From assembly GCA_002471575.1 (NCBI GenBank), contig DKQG01000022.1, positions 1 through 54,401 of the forward strand: a DNA stretch of 54,401 nucleotides, in the 5' to 3' direction. The translations under genes and the position numbers were made by a program. Positions within the stretch are counted from its first letter, which is position 1. The number at the start of each line of letters is the position of its first letter. The notes below the pieces were generated by a model, which searched no databases, had not been told where the DNA came from, and saw only the letters and a list, made by a program, of their open reading frames with translations. This stretch comes from Alphaproteobacteria bacterium UBA7314 (GTDB taxonomy: Bacteria; Pseudomonadota; Alphaproteobacteria; MPNO01; UBA830). Positions 43,663-54,116 of the stretch are shown here, piece after piece.

Positions 43663-44534
43663 CAGTCGATCAATCCGAGCTCTTTTGCCGTATCCTTGAT
43701 CGGCGCGTAGTCAGAATTATCGGCCGGGATGAAGGCCTCCCGTGGGAACGAACTCAACAGATCCGGATCTTTCATAGACAGCAGTGCCGATTGAACCTTT
43801 TTGATGAAACCCGCCCCGTATGTTTTATCGACATCGCCACGGATCGACCAGTTGTAGTCAGGGTATCCGGGCGTTTTCCATATCACGCGGACTTTTTTGG
43901 GATCGATCGTTCCGTTTTTGATCCCTTTTTTCCAGACCTTGAAATTGGTCGCCCCGACTTCGTAGGCGCCGGACTGAACCAGTGCTACCGTTCTGGAGTG
44001 GTTTCCGCTAAATCCAACACGGCTGAACACCTCCTGAGGCGTTTTTTTGAAATATTTCCGAATGTGATATTCAGGCATCAGACGCCCGGACGTCGAACCC
44101 TTCGACCCAAACGTAAAGGTCTTTCCAGCGATTTGCTTCGGAAACTCCTTCGACGTGGTAAGTCCGGTGCCGGCATTGGCAATAAAATAAGTTTCGAAAT
44201 TTGGATCGGCCTTACCTTGTGCAATCGCCGTTGATCCCTTCACAAGACCCCTCGCGCGAACTCCCGACAAGCCACCAAACCACGCAAGCTGGACCTGATT
44301 GTTACGAAAGGCTGTCACAGCTGCCGCGTAGGATTTAACAGGGACATATTCGACTTTCATGGACAGCGTCGAGGAAAGGTATTTCGCCACTTTGTCGAAG
44401 CGCTTTCGTAGCGCACTCTCATCCTGATCGGGTATCGCGGTAAATACGAATTTATCGGCTGCAACGGCGTCCGACATGGGTATTACGGGAACGGCAAATA
44501 CTGCCGCAGCAAAAAGCAAATTACGTAGTTTCAT
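43662..44534 (-). CDS. PhnD-like periplasmic substrate-binding protein, putative selenium oxyanion transporter
   Basis: A 290-residue binding protein with a signal peptide (MKLRNLLFAAAVFAVPVIP, then MSDAVA). The PhnD family pattern is present: PDQDESALRKRF, YAAAVTAFRNNQVQLAWFGG, and the anion-binding loop FGSKGSTSGRLMP. The family imports phosphonate, phosphite or phosphate; a PhnD-like branch found beside selD has been annotated elsewhere as putative selenate transporter (recalled, not checked). First gene of the operon ending in selD. Confidence 0.85.
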   Translation of the reverse strand: MKLRNLLFAAAVFAVPVIPMSDAVAADKFVFTAIPDQDESALRKRFDKVAKYLSSTLSMKVEYVPVKSYAAAVTAFRNNQVQLAWFGGLSGVRARGLVKGSTAIAQGKADPNFETYFIANAGTGLTTSKEFPKQIAGKTFTFGSKGSTSGRLMPEYHIRKYFKKTPQEVFSRVGFSGNHSRTVALVQSGAYEVGATNFKVWKKGIKNGTIDPKKVRVIWKTPGYPDYNWSIRGDVDKTYGAGFIKKVQSALLSMKDPDLLSSFPREAFIPADNSDYAPIKDTAKELGLID

Positions 44535-44629
44535 GAGTTGATTCTCTTGGGTGAATTTCCGGCGCGCTTAATTGCCGAATTGGACGACGCCATTTTATAT
44601 GAATTCGTTCTAAAACATCCAGTCGGACA

Positions 44630-44657
44630 CTAGTTTCCACAACTTCTTTGAAACTAG
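44630..44657. promoter_or_regulatory. Perfect 8-bp inverted repeat upstream of the transporter-selD operon
   Basis: CTAGTTTC (44630-44637) and GAAACTAG (44650-44657) are perfect inverted repeats separated by 12 nt, 96 nt upstream of the binding-protein ATG and 57 nt after the NicX-like stop. There is no T tract on either side, so it is more likely an operator or RNA structure than a terminator. Confidence 0.4.
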
Positions 44658-44713
44658 CCCGTCATCGGCGGTCGAGTGGCCGCTTAGTAGCAAAAGCCGG
44701 GAAAAAACGGCCG

Positions 44714-45799
44714 TCATTCCGCGATGCCGATGCGGTCAGACGGAGTTGCGAATAGCGCGTTAAGCACCGGCCATTTGTCGACGCACATTGCAATGCTGTC
44801 GAACGTGTCTGTACGCAGCCGACCGGTTTCCCATAACACCACACCATCGACCTTGACCGTGTGGTCCAGAACCATCCAGCAGATTTCGCCGGGCGGATAC
44901 GCACCACAGGTGTGCACATGCAGGAACCGAGGGTTGGTAAACACGGTATTGGACCAATGATTGGGGTCGCGCGCGGCCTCCCTTTCATAGGCACAGGCGG
45001 GGTGCATCCCCGCGTGCCAGGAATGGATCGCGTCCGGGTCGATGCCGAATTTCCCGGAGACGAATTCATAGTGCGACCGTATATCGGCCACCGTCTTTTT
45101 GTCACCGTCGAAACCGGCAATGCGCCCATTCTCGACACGGGCGAGAACGGGCGTATCTATACGCAGCGCCGCCGGTTCGTAAGGTTGGGAACCTGTCGGC
45201 GTGAGGTATCGGGCCAGCGCCACTTTTCCTGAAAACGTCGAGGCGCTGACCGGTTGCGGCACACCCATGGGAAACCGCCTGACCTTCACGTCGCCGGCGT
45301 TCTCCCGCTCTCGATCAATAACGGTTCCCGATAAATCCGTGCCAAGGGGGCATGTCACCGAAATCCGGTCGGCCGCCAGCAGCACATCGTTGACCGCTTC
45401 CTTGAGGTCCAGAAACACCTGATATTCCGTTGTGCCGTAAGCCGATGCCAGCATACTGGCGTCCCGGGCATAGGACATGACGCGCGTCTTATTGTCGGTC
45501 GACGCTTCAAATCGGTCCATATCGCCAAGCCGGGCAAGGTAGACGATACAGTCGTGATCGACGCTTGCCGCATCAACGCGAGGCCCTTCCGCCTCGACTT
45601 CGGGCCCGGCGACCTGCAACAGATGCGGCTCGATTCCGAGCGTCCGGGCTTCATCGGCCAGGGCATCTGCCATTTCGCTGTCGTACCAGCCGAGAGCCGG
45701 GTCTTCATGCACAATCAGCAGGGAATCGCCGGCCTTCAGATGGGCACAATTCAACAGCATGTTGCGGCATCCCGCAGCGAGATCGGGCGCGCCGGTCAT
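44714..45799 (-). CDS. NicX/aminopeptidase M29-like metalloprotein
   Basis: A 361-residue protein that resembles the family joining M29 aminopeptidases and 2,5-dihydroxypyridine dioxygenase NicX. The N-terminal half has LKAGDSLLIVHEDP; the C-terminal half contains Glu and His residues suited to metal binding (IHSWHAGMHPACAYE, HVHTCGAYPPGE). Assignment is at the fold level only. Its start overlaps the XRE-cupin regulator by 4 nt; with the 2OG dioxygenase upstream this suggests degradation of an aromatic or N-heterocyclic compound. Confidence 0.55.
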   Translation of the reverse strand: MTGAPDLAAGCRNMLLNCAHLKAGDSLLIVHEDPALGWYDSEMADALADEARTLGIEPHLLQVAGPEVEAEGPRVDAASVDHDCIVYLARLGDMDRFEASTDNKTRVMSYARDASMLASAYGTTEYQVFLDLKEAVNDVLLAADRISVTCPLGTDLSGTVIDRERENAGDVKVRRFPMGVPQPVSASTFSGKVALARYLTPTGSQPYEPAALRIDTPVLARVENGRIAGFDGDKKTVADIRSHYEFVSGKFGIDPDAIHSWHAGMHPACAYEREAARDPNHWSNTVFTNPRFLHVHTCGAYPPGEICWMVLDHTVKVDGVVLWETGRLRTDTFDSIAMCVDKWPVLNALFATPSDRIGIAE

Positions 45800-46398
45800 C
45801 CGCGTTTCTCCGCCTGAACGCTTAAAAATGTAAATTCGGGGCTAAGCACTTCCGTGAATCCGTGACAGAGTTCCGCATCCAGGCTCAGGCTGTCGCCCGC
45901 CTTTAACTTTATTTCGGTTTGACCGCAGCGATACACGGCTTCTCCTAACAGTGCATATATATACAAGGCGCCACGGCCGACATAGGTGGGCGGCTGTGCC
46001 GACTGGCGCACAAGGGTCACTTTTCGGGCCTCGAACTGGAGATCGCGCCTCCTGTGAAACGCAAGATTAACGTATTCGTGCACATGGCTGTCGACCTTCC
46101 GGGTGGACCGCACGCCCTCCCCCTTTTTCGCATGGGTGAAGTCTGCATGATCGATCTCGGTTTCGCGAAACAGGCTAACCAGCGGAACGTCGAGCGCCTT
46201 ACTCAGGCCGTTAAGCTTGGAGATAGAAGGCGACACCTGCCCGCTTTCGATCCGGCTGATCATAGCGGCGGAAACACCGGCCTGCTCCGAGAGACGCCTA
46301 GCCGACAACCCTCGTGAAGCACGCAGATCCCTTAGCGCCGTTCCGATCGCCAGGTTGATGCCATCGTTCTTGGCCTCGGCGTTCAGCGCGTCAGGCAT
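45796..46398 (-). CDS. XRE-family transcriptional regulator with C-terminal cupin
   Basis: A 200-residue regulator: HTH_3 domain at residues 18-72 (LRDLRASRGLSARRLSEQAG, then VSAAMISRIESG) and a cupin-2 domain at about 115-195 (AGDSLSLDAELCHGF). Such proteins sense small ligands through the cupin and often control the operon they lie in. ATG 46398 overlaps the dioxygenase stop by 8 nt and its stop overlaps the NicX-like start by 4 nt. Confidence 0.88.
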   Translation of the reverse strand: MPDALNAEAKNDGINLAIGTALRDLRASRGLSARRLSEQAGVSAAMISRIESGQVSPSISKLNGLSKALDVPLVSLFRETEIDHADFTHAKKGEGVRSTRKVDSHVHEYVNLAFHRRRDLQFEARKVTLVRQSAQPPTYVGRGALYIYALLGEAVYRCGQTEIKLKAGDSLSLDAELCHGFTEVLSPEFTFLSVQAEKRG

Positions 46399-47371
46399 CT
46401 TCGGGCTTGCGGTACGAAAAGGCTTTCTCGAACCGCCACACCAGATAATCACCGCAGGTGATCGCTTCTTCCGCCGGGTCGTAACCACGACCGAACACAT
46501 CCCGAGCGTCGATCACCGTGCCGGGATCGGGATCGTAAGCTAGTACCAGCGACAGCCGCTCGCGGCCCGACTGATTCACCACCCTGTGGGGCGTCGACTT
46601 GTAAGCGCCATCCGTCCAACGGGTCAAAAGGTCGGCGACGTTGACGATCAGCGTTCCCTCGATTGGTGGCGCATGCAGCCAGACGCCGTTGACATCCTGA
46701 ACCTGCAGGCCGCCAACGGAGTCCTGGCACAGCACTGTCAACACCCCGAAATCAGTGTGAGGACCGACACCGAAGCTCCCGGCGCCTGCTTCCGCCGGTT
46801 GGGGGGGATAATAGACGTAAGACGCCCGGCTCAGTGGCTGATCCGTGGTCCGAAGAAAGAAATTCTCGTCCAGGTTGAGACCGATGGCAAATCCACGCAT
46901 CAGATGATGGGCCACATCGTGTGCCCGGTGAAAGTATTCCATTGCATGGCGTTCCATGCCGGGATCGAAATCCGGCCACTGGTTAGGTCCGCGTAGCGGG
47001 TGATCATCCGGTGTGTTACCAGCCCCGTCCTGATAGCCCCAGACAAAGCTCTCTTTCAGATCGGCCTTGGCTGTGTCGTACATCTTTGCGCCGCCGTAAC
47101 CGATCCAGCCGCGATGCTTGGACGATACGCGCACGGCTTCTTTTTCCGCGGCAGAACGCCGGAAAAATGCGATAGCGGAGTCCTGTGCCGCGGCGATGGT
47201 GTCGGCAGGAATACCGTGACCCTCGATATAGATAAATCCGAGATTCTTGCTTGCTGCGTCTAGCGCCCGTGCCACAACGGTTAGATCGCTGCCATCACGC
47301 AGCGACCTGATGTCGACCACGGGGATAGCGTCGGGGTCGAGTTCTTTTGCTTTTGCGTAATTCATATCCAT
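46391..47371 (-). CDS. Isopenicillin N synthase-like 2OG-Fe(II) dioxygenase
   Basis: A 326-residue enzyme of the IPNS/2OG oxygenase family. The DIOX_N domain covers residues 15-130 (AIPVVDIRSL, FIYIEGHGIP), and the iron site is HTD in GPHTDFGVLTVL with the distal His in KSTPHRVVNQ and Arg in RERLSLVLAYD. Substrate unknown. It lies in a minus-strand operon after the AhpD-like gene (35-nt gap) and overlaps the regulator gene. Confidence 0.88.
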   Translation of the reverse strand: MDMNYAKAKELDPDAIPVVDIRSLRDGSDLTVVARALDAASKNLGFIYIEGHGIPADTIAAAQDSAIAFFRRSAAEKEAVRVSSKHRGWIGYGGAKMYDTAKADLKESFVWGYQDGAGNTPDDHPLRGPNQWPDFDPGMERHAMEYFHRAHDVAHHLMRGFAIGLNLDENFFLRTTDQPLSRASYVYYPPQPAEAGAGSFGVGPHTDFGVLTVLCQDSVGGLQVQDVNGVWLHAPPIEGTLIVNVADLLTRWTDGAYKSTPHRVVNQSGRERLSLVLAYDPDPGTVIDARDVFGRGYDPAEEAITCGDYLVWRFEKAFSYRKPEDA

Positions 47372-47406
47372 CTCAATTAGTCGGCGGCTGGGCTTGCAAA
47401 CAGCAA

Positions 47407-47985
47407 TCAGTCTTCTGCGTAATATCCGACAATATCGCCATCCGTGGTGACGCCGAGCCCGTTAATACATCGGTTGACGTAGTTGAAGTACCCGATGATC
47501 TGGTTGGCTTCGAGAATTTCGCCGTCATCCAGCCCTTCGCTTTTCAGCACATCGACATCCGATTTTTCCATCTCGGCGGGCGACTTCGTCAGTTTCTCGG
47601 CGTAGCGCAAAAGCGCGAGTTCACGGCCGTCGAACGCATCTTCCGGCCGCCGCGCGTGCAACGCCGTCTCGATTTGGGCGGCGCGGTCGTCGTCACCGAT
47701 CAGGTGCCTGGCATTCGCCCAGTGATTGGCCAGCGAATATTCGCAGTCGTTCAGGACGGAAACATAGGTACTGATGGTTTCCTGGAACCAAGTGGGAAGG
47801 GTGTTCGTGTCATCATGTAGGATTGCACGATACAAAGCCATGTGCCCCCGCATCGTGCCCGGACGAAGAGAATGAACCCGCAACACGTTGTCTACCGTGC
47901 CGTGCGGCGTACGCGCGGTGGAAAGCGCATCGCGCAGGTCTTCGTCCGCATCGCCATCGGCAATCATTTTTATCCAAGCTGACAT
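47407..47985 (-). CDS. AhpD-like / peroxidase-related CMD family protein
   Basis: A 192-residue helical protein of the CMD/uncharacterised peroxidase-related type. The core helix reads FQETISTYVSVLNDCEYSLA followed by NHW: one Cys with His six residues later, but the second Cys of CxxC is replaced (CEYS). So it keeps the first Cys and lacks the reactive second one that is Sec in the 12604 protein. First gene of the four-gene minus-strand operon. Confidence 0.8.
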   Translation of the reverse strand: MSAWIKMIADGDADEDLRDALSTARTPHGTVDNVLRVHSLRPGTMRGHMALYRAILHDDTNTLPTWFQETISTYVSVLNDCEYSLANHWANARHLIGDDDRAAQIETALHARRPEDAFDGRELALLRYAEKLTKSPAEMEKSDVDVLKSEGLDDGEILEANQIIGYFNYVNRCINGLGVTTDGDIVGYYAED

Positions 47986-48091
47986 GTCTACTCTTTCACG
48001 AAACGGGCCTCGCTCCGGCTAATTATCTACTACCACGCAATTTTTTTATAAATCGGCAATTATTGGTCTATTTCAACAAGCGGGGCACACG

Positions 48092-48454
48092 ATGGTTACG
48101 CTCACCCTCACTCCGGTGGCGGCAACCCCGTCCCAGCTTTCCAAAATGTATAGGAACGGCATCAGCGTGCGGCTGGACCTGTCGAAAATGCCCGATGTCG
48201 ATGCCGCCGCCGATCCCGCCGCGCGGGCCGCGAGCAACGAGATAGCGGCGTAGGCCGTGGAATTCCGACACCCCCTAAAGACCAGCAGCAGTCTGCATAA
48301 AGTCGTCGCCGCGTTGCGGGACGCAGTCCCCCGGCTGGAGTCCGACGGGTATCTCGCCGGGGAAGTTGCCGCCACCGCAGAGATGACATCCGCGGGATCG
48401 GTTGTTGGCGCAACGGGGAGCAATACCACGCTGGATATTAGCGGCGGCAACTAG
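48092..48454 (+). pseudogene. ORF interrupted by TAG, unrecognised
   Basis: From ATG 48092 one frame runs 53 codons to a TAG at 48251 and then 66 more codons to TAG 48452, with continuous protein-like sequence on both sides (LSKMYRNGISVRLDLSKMPD before; LHKVVAALRDAVPRLESDGY after). No family is recognised. No pyrrolysine machinery is visible, so a nonsense mutation is the simplest reading. Confidence 0.45.
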
Positions 48455-48466
48455 AACATTCGCAGT

Positions 48467-49843
48467 TCAGGCAATTAGCGCACGGACAACATCGTTATAG
48501 CGGGATGCGATTTCTCGTTCCTGCGGGTGATACCCGTCTGTTACCACTTGTGCCCCGCCGACAAATACATCCGTCACGGCCGGCAGGTTTCCGGAAAAAA
48601 CCCAAGCATCGATAAACGTCTCGACGCCATGACCGGCAAATACCGGCGCCTGCGCGTCAAGCACCACGATATCGGCGCGTGCGCCTGCCCGCAGCCCGGT
48701 TTCTCCAGTCGCGCCCGACCGCCCAAGTGCCCGCGCCCCGCCAGATACCGCAGCGTCGAACAGCATCCTTCCGGTCGATACCTCGTCGTCCGCCGCAACG
48801 TTTCGGCGCCGGTCGCGCAGGCGTTGGCCATATTCTAGCCAACGCAGTTCCTCCACCGGGCTGACGGAAATATGGCTGTCGGATCCGACGCCTAATGCGC
48901 CGTTTTCGAACTGCCACTTAGGCAGATCGAACATACCGTCGCCTAGATTGGCCTCCGTCGTCGGGCACAAACCGGCGATTGCGCCAGATGTAGCCGCTTC
49001 GCGTACCTCATCCGCCGTCATATGCGTCGCGTGAACCAAGCACCAGCGGCCATCGACATCGAGCATATCAAGCAGGTATTCCACCGGCCGCCTGCCGGAA
49101 AATTCGATACAGTCAGCGACTTCTTTCTCCTGCTCCGCGATGTGAATGTGGATGGGTGCGGACGCATCGATTACTGAGACCACGGTGCGAATCGATTCTT
49201 CGTCGGCGGCCCTTAGACTGTGTGGCGCGACACCGGTATGCCGGTCGTGGTCAGGTCCCGTCGCCTTCGCCAGTATCTCGTATATTTTCAGAAGCGAGTC
49301 TGTGCCGTTGATAAAACGGCGCTGACCGTCGCCCGGCGGCTGTTTACCGAACCCTGCATGCCGATAAAGCACCGGCAGCAAAGTCGCACCGATGCCCGTG
49401 GTCTGCGCCGCCGCCAGCGCCCGCAGGCTCATCTCGGCCGGGTTGTCGAACGCGCCGCCGTCTTTCCCGTGGTGAAGGTATTGGAACTCGCCCACTGCCG
49501 TATAACCGGATTTCAGCATTTCGACGTAAAGCTGCGCGGCGATCGCTTCCAGGTCGTCAGGCGTCAGCCGGCCAACGAAACGGTACATCAGGTCGCGCCA
49601 GGTCCAGAAACTGTCCTGTGCTGCGGCGGTGCGATACTCGCTCAGCCCGGCCATGGCCCGCTGGAACGCGTGCGAGTGCAGGTTGGGAACACCTGGGATG
49701 GCGACCCCCGCCTGAAATACGACGCCCTCTTCGGGCGCATCGCCGGACACGTCGGTTATCCAGCCATTGGCGTCGACAGAAACGTATCCCGGCGACAGCC
49801 ATCCCGCCGCGCCGTAAAGATGATCGAAACCGAAGATCGGCAT
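48467..49843 (-). CDS. hutF: Formimidoylglutamate deiminase HutF
   Basis: A 458-residue amidohydrolase that converts N-formimidoyl-glutamate to N-formyl-glutamate in the proteobacterial histidine pathway. The metal site NLHSHAFQRAMAG is near residue 55, further His residues are in IHIHIAEQEKEV and LVHATHM, and GVGSDSHISVSP carries the catalytic Asp. Length matches HutF (about 455). It begins 3 nt after the hutG stop on the same strand. Confidence 0.93.
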   Translation of the reverse strand: MPIFGFDHLYGAAGWLSPGYVSVDANGWITDVSGDAPEEGVVFQAGVAIPGVPNLHSHAFQRAMAGLSEYRTAAAQDSFWTWRDLMYRFVGRLTPDDLEAIAAQLYVEMLKSGYTAVGEFQYLHHGKDGGAFDNPAEMSLRALAAAQTTGIGATLLPVLYRHAGFGKQPPGDGQRRFINGTDSLLKIYEILAKATGPDHDRHTGVAPHSLRAADEESIRTVVSVIDASAPIHIHIAEQEKEVADCIEFSGRRPVEYLLDMLDVDGRWCLVHATHMTADEVREAATSGAIAGLCPTTEANLGDGMFDLPKWQFENGALGVGSDSHISVSPVEELRWLEYGQRLRDRRRNVAADDEVSTGRMLFDAAVSGGARALGRSGATGETGLRAGARADIVVLDAQAPVFAGHGVETFIDAWVFSGNLPAVTDVFVGGAQVVTDGYHPQEREIASRYNDVVRALIA

Positions 49844-49846
49844 TGT

Positions 49847-50659
49847 CTATCCGGCTCCGCCCCGTTTTCGGATCCACTCTAGCCCGATGCCCAGTAAACT
49901 GCGCAGAACCGGGCGCACGCGATCGGCGAGATCAGGCCGGAACCGATACGGCGCGTCCTCATCCATATAGACGGACTGCGCCATTTCGAGCTGGATCGCA
50001 TGGATACCGGCATCAGGGTTCCCGTAATGGCGAGTGATGTAGCCACCCTTGAACCGGCCGTTCAGGACGGCCGTGTACCCATCGGCGGTGTCTAGAGTGT
50101 CCAACATTTTCCCGGTGAGGCCAGGATCGGCGCTCGCCCCGTCTGCGGTGCCGAGATTGAAATCAGGCAGCCGGCCCTCGAAAAACCGAGGCAGTTCGGA
50201 GCCGATGGAATGGGCGTCAAACAATAGGACCGTCCCATATTTTTCCTGCTGTTCTGTGATCACGCGTCCCAGTTCAGCATGATAGCTCTGCCAGTAAAGT
50301 TTCAGCCGTCGGTCGATTTCCCGCGCGTCCGGTTCCTGTCCTTCTCGATAGATCGGTTGCTTGTGGAACGTGGACGTCGGGCAGACCTCGGTCGTATCGG
50401 CGCCGGGATAGAGCGACTTGCCGGACGGATCCCGGTTCAGGTCGACGACATAGCGTGAAAAACGCGCCGACGTAATCGTCGCCCCGTGATCAGAGGCAAA
50501 GGCGTACAGGTCACGGATATGCCAGTCGGTATCGGGCAACGCCAGCGCCTCCATTGTCATCGTAGCCCCGATACCGGCCGGTATTTCACGACCGTCATGA
50601 GGCACGTTCACGATCAACGGCGCGTCGCCGGGCTGAATATCGATAACAGGAACAGTCAT
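49847..50659 (-). CDS. hutG: N-formylglutamate amidohydrolase HutG
   Basis: A 270-residue N-formylglutamate deformylase releasing glutamate and formate, the last step after HutF. Motifs: NVPHDGREIPAGI, VVDLNRDPSGKSLYPG and LLFDAHSIGSELP with its metal-binding Asp and His. It is the first gene of hutG-hutF and is divergent from hutI with a 180-nt intergenic region, where a shared control site would be expected but no clear HutC palindrome was seen. Confidence 0.93.
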   Translation of the reverse strand: MTVPVIDIQPGDAPLIVNVPHDGREIPAGIGATMTMEALALPDTDWHIRDLYAFASDHGATITSARFSRYVVDLNRDPSGKSLYPGADTTEVCPTSTFHKQPIYREGQEPDAREIDRRLKLYWQSYHAELGRVITEQQEKYGTVLLFDAHSIGSELPRFFEGRLPDFNLGTADGASADPGLTGKMLDTLDTADGYTAVLNGRFKGGYITRHYGNPDAGIHAIQLEMAQSVYMDEDAPYRFRPDLADRVRPVLRSLLGIGLEWIRKRGGAG

Positions 50660-50839
50660 GATCTCGCTTTGCTACCCGAAAGCGCAACCAGCGGACCACA
50701 TCGTGGGACGGGGGCGAAAATTCGGTTGAAAGCAAACATTTTTGTATGATTTTCAGGGGTCGTCAGGTTCATCACCTCACCCCATAGGTATAAAATGACA
50801 CACAGACGATCGCAATGAAAAGTGTGCGAGGAGGGAGGC

Positions 50840-52102
50840 ATGGCAGACTGGGACACGATATGGATAAACGCCAATCTCGCTACCATGGCGGGCACCGGCA
50901 TGCCCTATGGTAAGATCGAAAACGGCGCAATCGCTGCCAAATGCGACCGTATTGTCTGGGTGGGATCGATGGATGCCCTGACCGGCAAACCGGATACCCT
51001 GGCCAACCATGTCGTTGACATCGCTGGCAAATGGGTCACACCAGGACTGATCGATTGCCATACGCATCTGGTGTTCGGCGGCAGCCGCGCTAGCGAATTC
51101 GAACAGCGTCTGCAGGGCGTCAGCTACGAGGAAATCGCCCGCGCTGGCGGCGGGATCGTCTCGACTATGACCGCCACGCGCGAAGCCAGCGAGGAAGCGC
51201 TGGTGCGTGCGAGCCTGCCGCGCCTGTCCAACCTAATCCGCGAAGGCTGCACCACGGTTGAGATCAAATCCGGCTACGGCCTCGAAAAATCGGCAGAAAT
51301 CAAACAGCTTTCCGTCGCGCGCACGTTGGGAGAATCTCTGCCCGTGAATGTTCAGACGACGTTCCTCGGTGCTCATGCACTCCCGCCGGAGTTCAAGGGA
51401 CGGCAAGCCGATTACATCGAACAGGTGATCGAGGAAATGATGCCGGCAGTCGCCGAAAGCGGAACCGCCGATGCCGTCGATGCGTTCTGCGAATCCATCG
51501 GGTTCACCGCGGCCGAAACCGAGGCTGTGTTCAAGTCGGCGCAGGCCCATGATTTGCCAGTCAAGCTGCATGCAGAGCAATTGTCCGACCTTGGCGGCGC
51601 AGCGCTGGCGGCCCGGTTCGGCGCGCTGTCGGCGGACCACCTGGAATTCGTATCCGAGGATAGTGTTCTCGCCATGGCTGCCGCTGGTACCGTGGCCGTC
51701 GTTCTACCGGGCGCGTTTTACATTCTTCGGGAAACCCAGTTGCCACCTATAGATCTGTTCCGCAAACACGGCGTCGATATCGCCATCGCCTCCGATTTCA
51801 ACCCGGGGTCATCGCCGGTACCGTCGCTGCTGCTGATGCTAAATATGAGCTGTACCCTGTTCCGCATGACGCCGGAGGAGGCGCTGGCCGGTGCGACACG
51901 CAACGCGGCAAAAGCGCTAGGCCTCGCCGCGGATCGAGGTACGCTGGAAGTCGGCAAGCGCGCAGACTTGGCGATCTGGAACATCGGTCAACCAGCGGAA
52001 CTGGCCTATTGGGCTGGATATAACCCGTTGCACACGCTGATCCATGACGGCACTGCGATCGATTTTGACGCGCAGCTTGTCTCTCCGGGTCTCGCTGCAT
52101 GA
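50840..52102 (+). CDS. hutI: Imidazolonepropionase HutI
   Basis: A 420-residue amidohydrolase that opens imidazolone-propionate to N-formimidoyl-glutamate. Metal-binding HTH in LIDCHTHLVFGGSRA, the substrate helix CTTVEIKSGYGL, KLHAEQLSDLGG, and IASDFNPGSSP are classic HutI motifs. ATG 50840 follows GAGGAGGGAGG, preferred over an earlier in-frame ATG at 50822. It converges with hutU. Confidence 0.95.
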   Translation: MADWDTIWINANLATMAGTGMPYGKIENGAIAAKCDRIVWVGSMDALTGKPDTLANHVVDIAGKWVTPGLIDCHTHLVFGGSRASEFEQRLQGVSYEEIARAGGGIVSTMTATREASEEALVRASLPRLSNLIREGCTTVEIKSGYGLEKSAEIKQLSVARTLGESLPVNVQTTFLGAHALPPEFKGRQADYIEQVIEEMMPAVAESGTADAVDAFCESIGFTAAETEAVFKSAQAHDLPVKLHAEQLSDLGGAALAARFGALSADHLEFVSEDSVLAMAAAGTVAVVLPGAFYILRETQLPPIDLFRKHGVDIAIASDFNPGSSPVPSLLLMLNMSCTLFRMTPEEALAGATRNAAKALGLAADRGTLEVGKRADLAIWNIGQPAELAYWAGYNPLHTLIHDGTAIDFDAQLVSPGLAA

Positions 52103-52178
52103 ATGTTAGATCGGCGTTCGCAAATCTGACGCCCCACGCAACGTCTGAAGACGCGCTCGCCGACCATGCAGCGCGCCG

Positions 52179-53855
<1,677 letters not shown>

Positions 53856-53882
53856 AATACTCTCCCGTGTATCGCGCGTGAT

Positions 53883-54116
53883 CTAGATCACGTCGTCCCT
53901 TCCAAGGGTGTCGAGTTCGTTTTCGTCGATAGCCGGCATCGAGGCCAGGATCTCCCACGTATGCTCGCCGAGCAAGGGCACTGGGCGCTGGAATTCCCGG
54001 TCGGTACCGGAACCCTCACTGGCTGGTGCACCATGGGTACATCGCCCAGCCCGGGGTGGTTTACCGTGGTCGCCTTTCCGCAGATCGCGCTGATCCTGCC
54101 GAACAGGATGCTTAAC
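53883..54116 (-). pseudogene. C-terminal remnant of a CaiB/BaiF (family III) CoA-transferase
   Basis: On the minus strand, VNHPGLGDVPMVHQPVRV in one frame is followed, after a frameshift near 54000, by RPVPLLGEHTWEILAS and a tail to TAG 53883. This is the end of family III CoA-transferases (EHPGLGxVPxxGxPVR...PLLGEHTxEIL). Upstream sequence is not recognisable, so it is a frameshifted stub. Confidence 0.7.

Noticed and set aside
48092..48454. TAG at 48251 as a pyrrolysine codon
   Set aside because: No pylTSBCD genes or methylamine methyltransferase context; a nonsense mutation is simpler.
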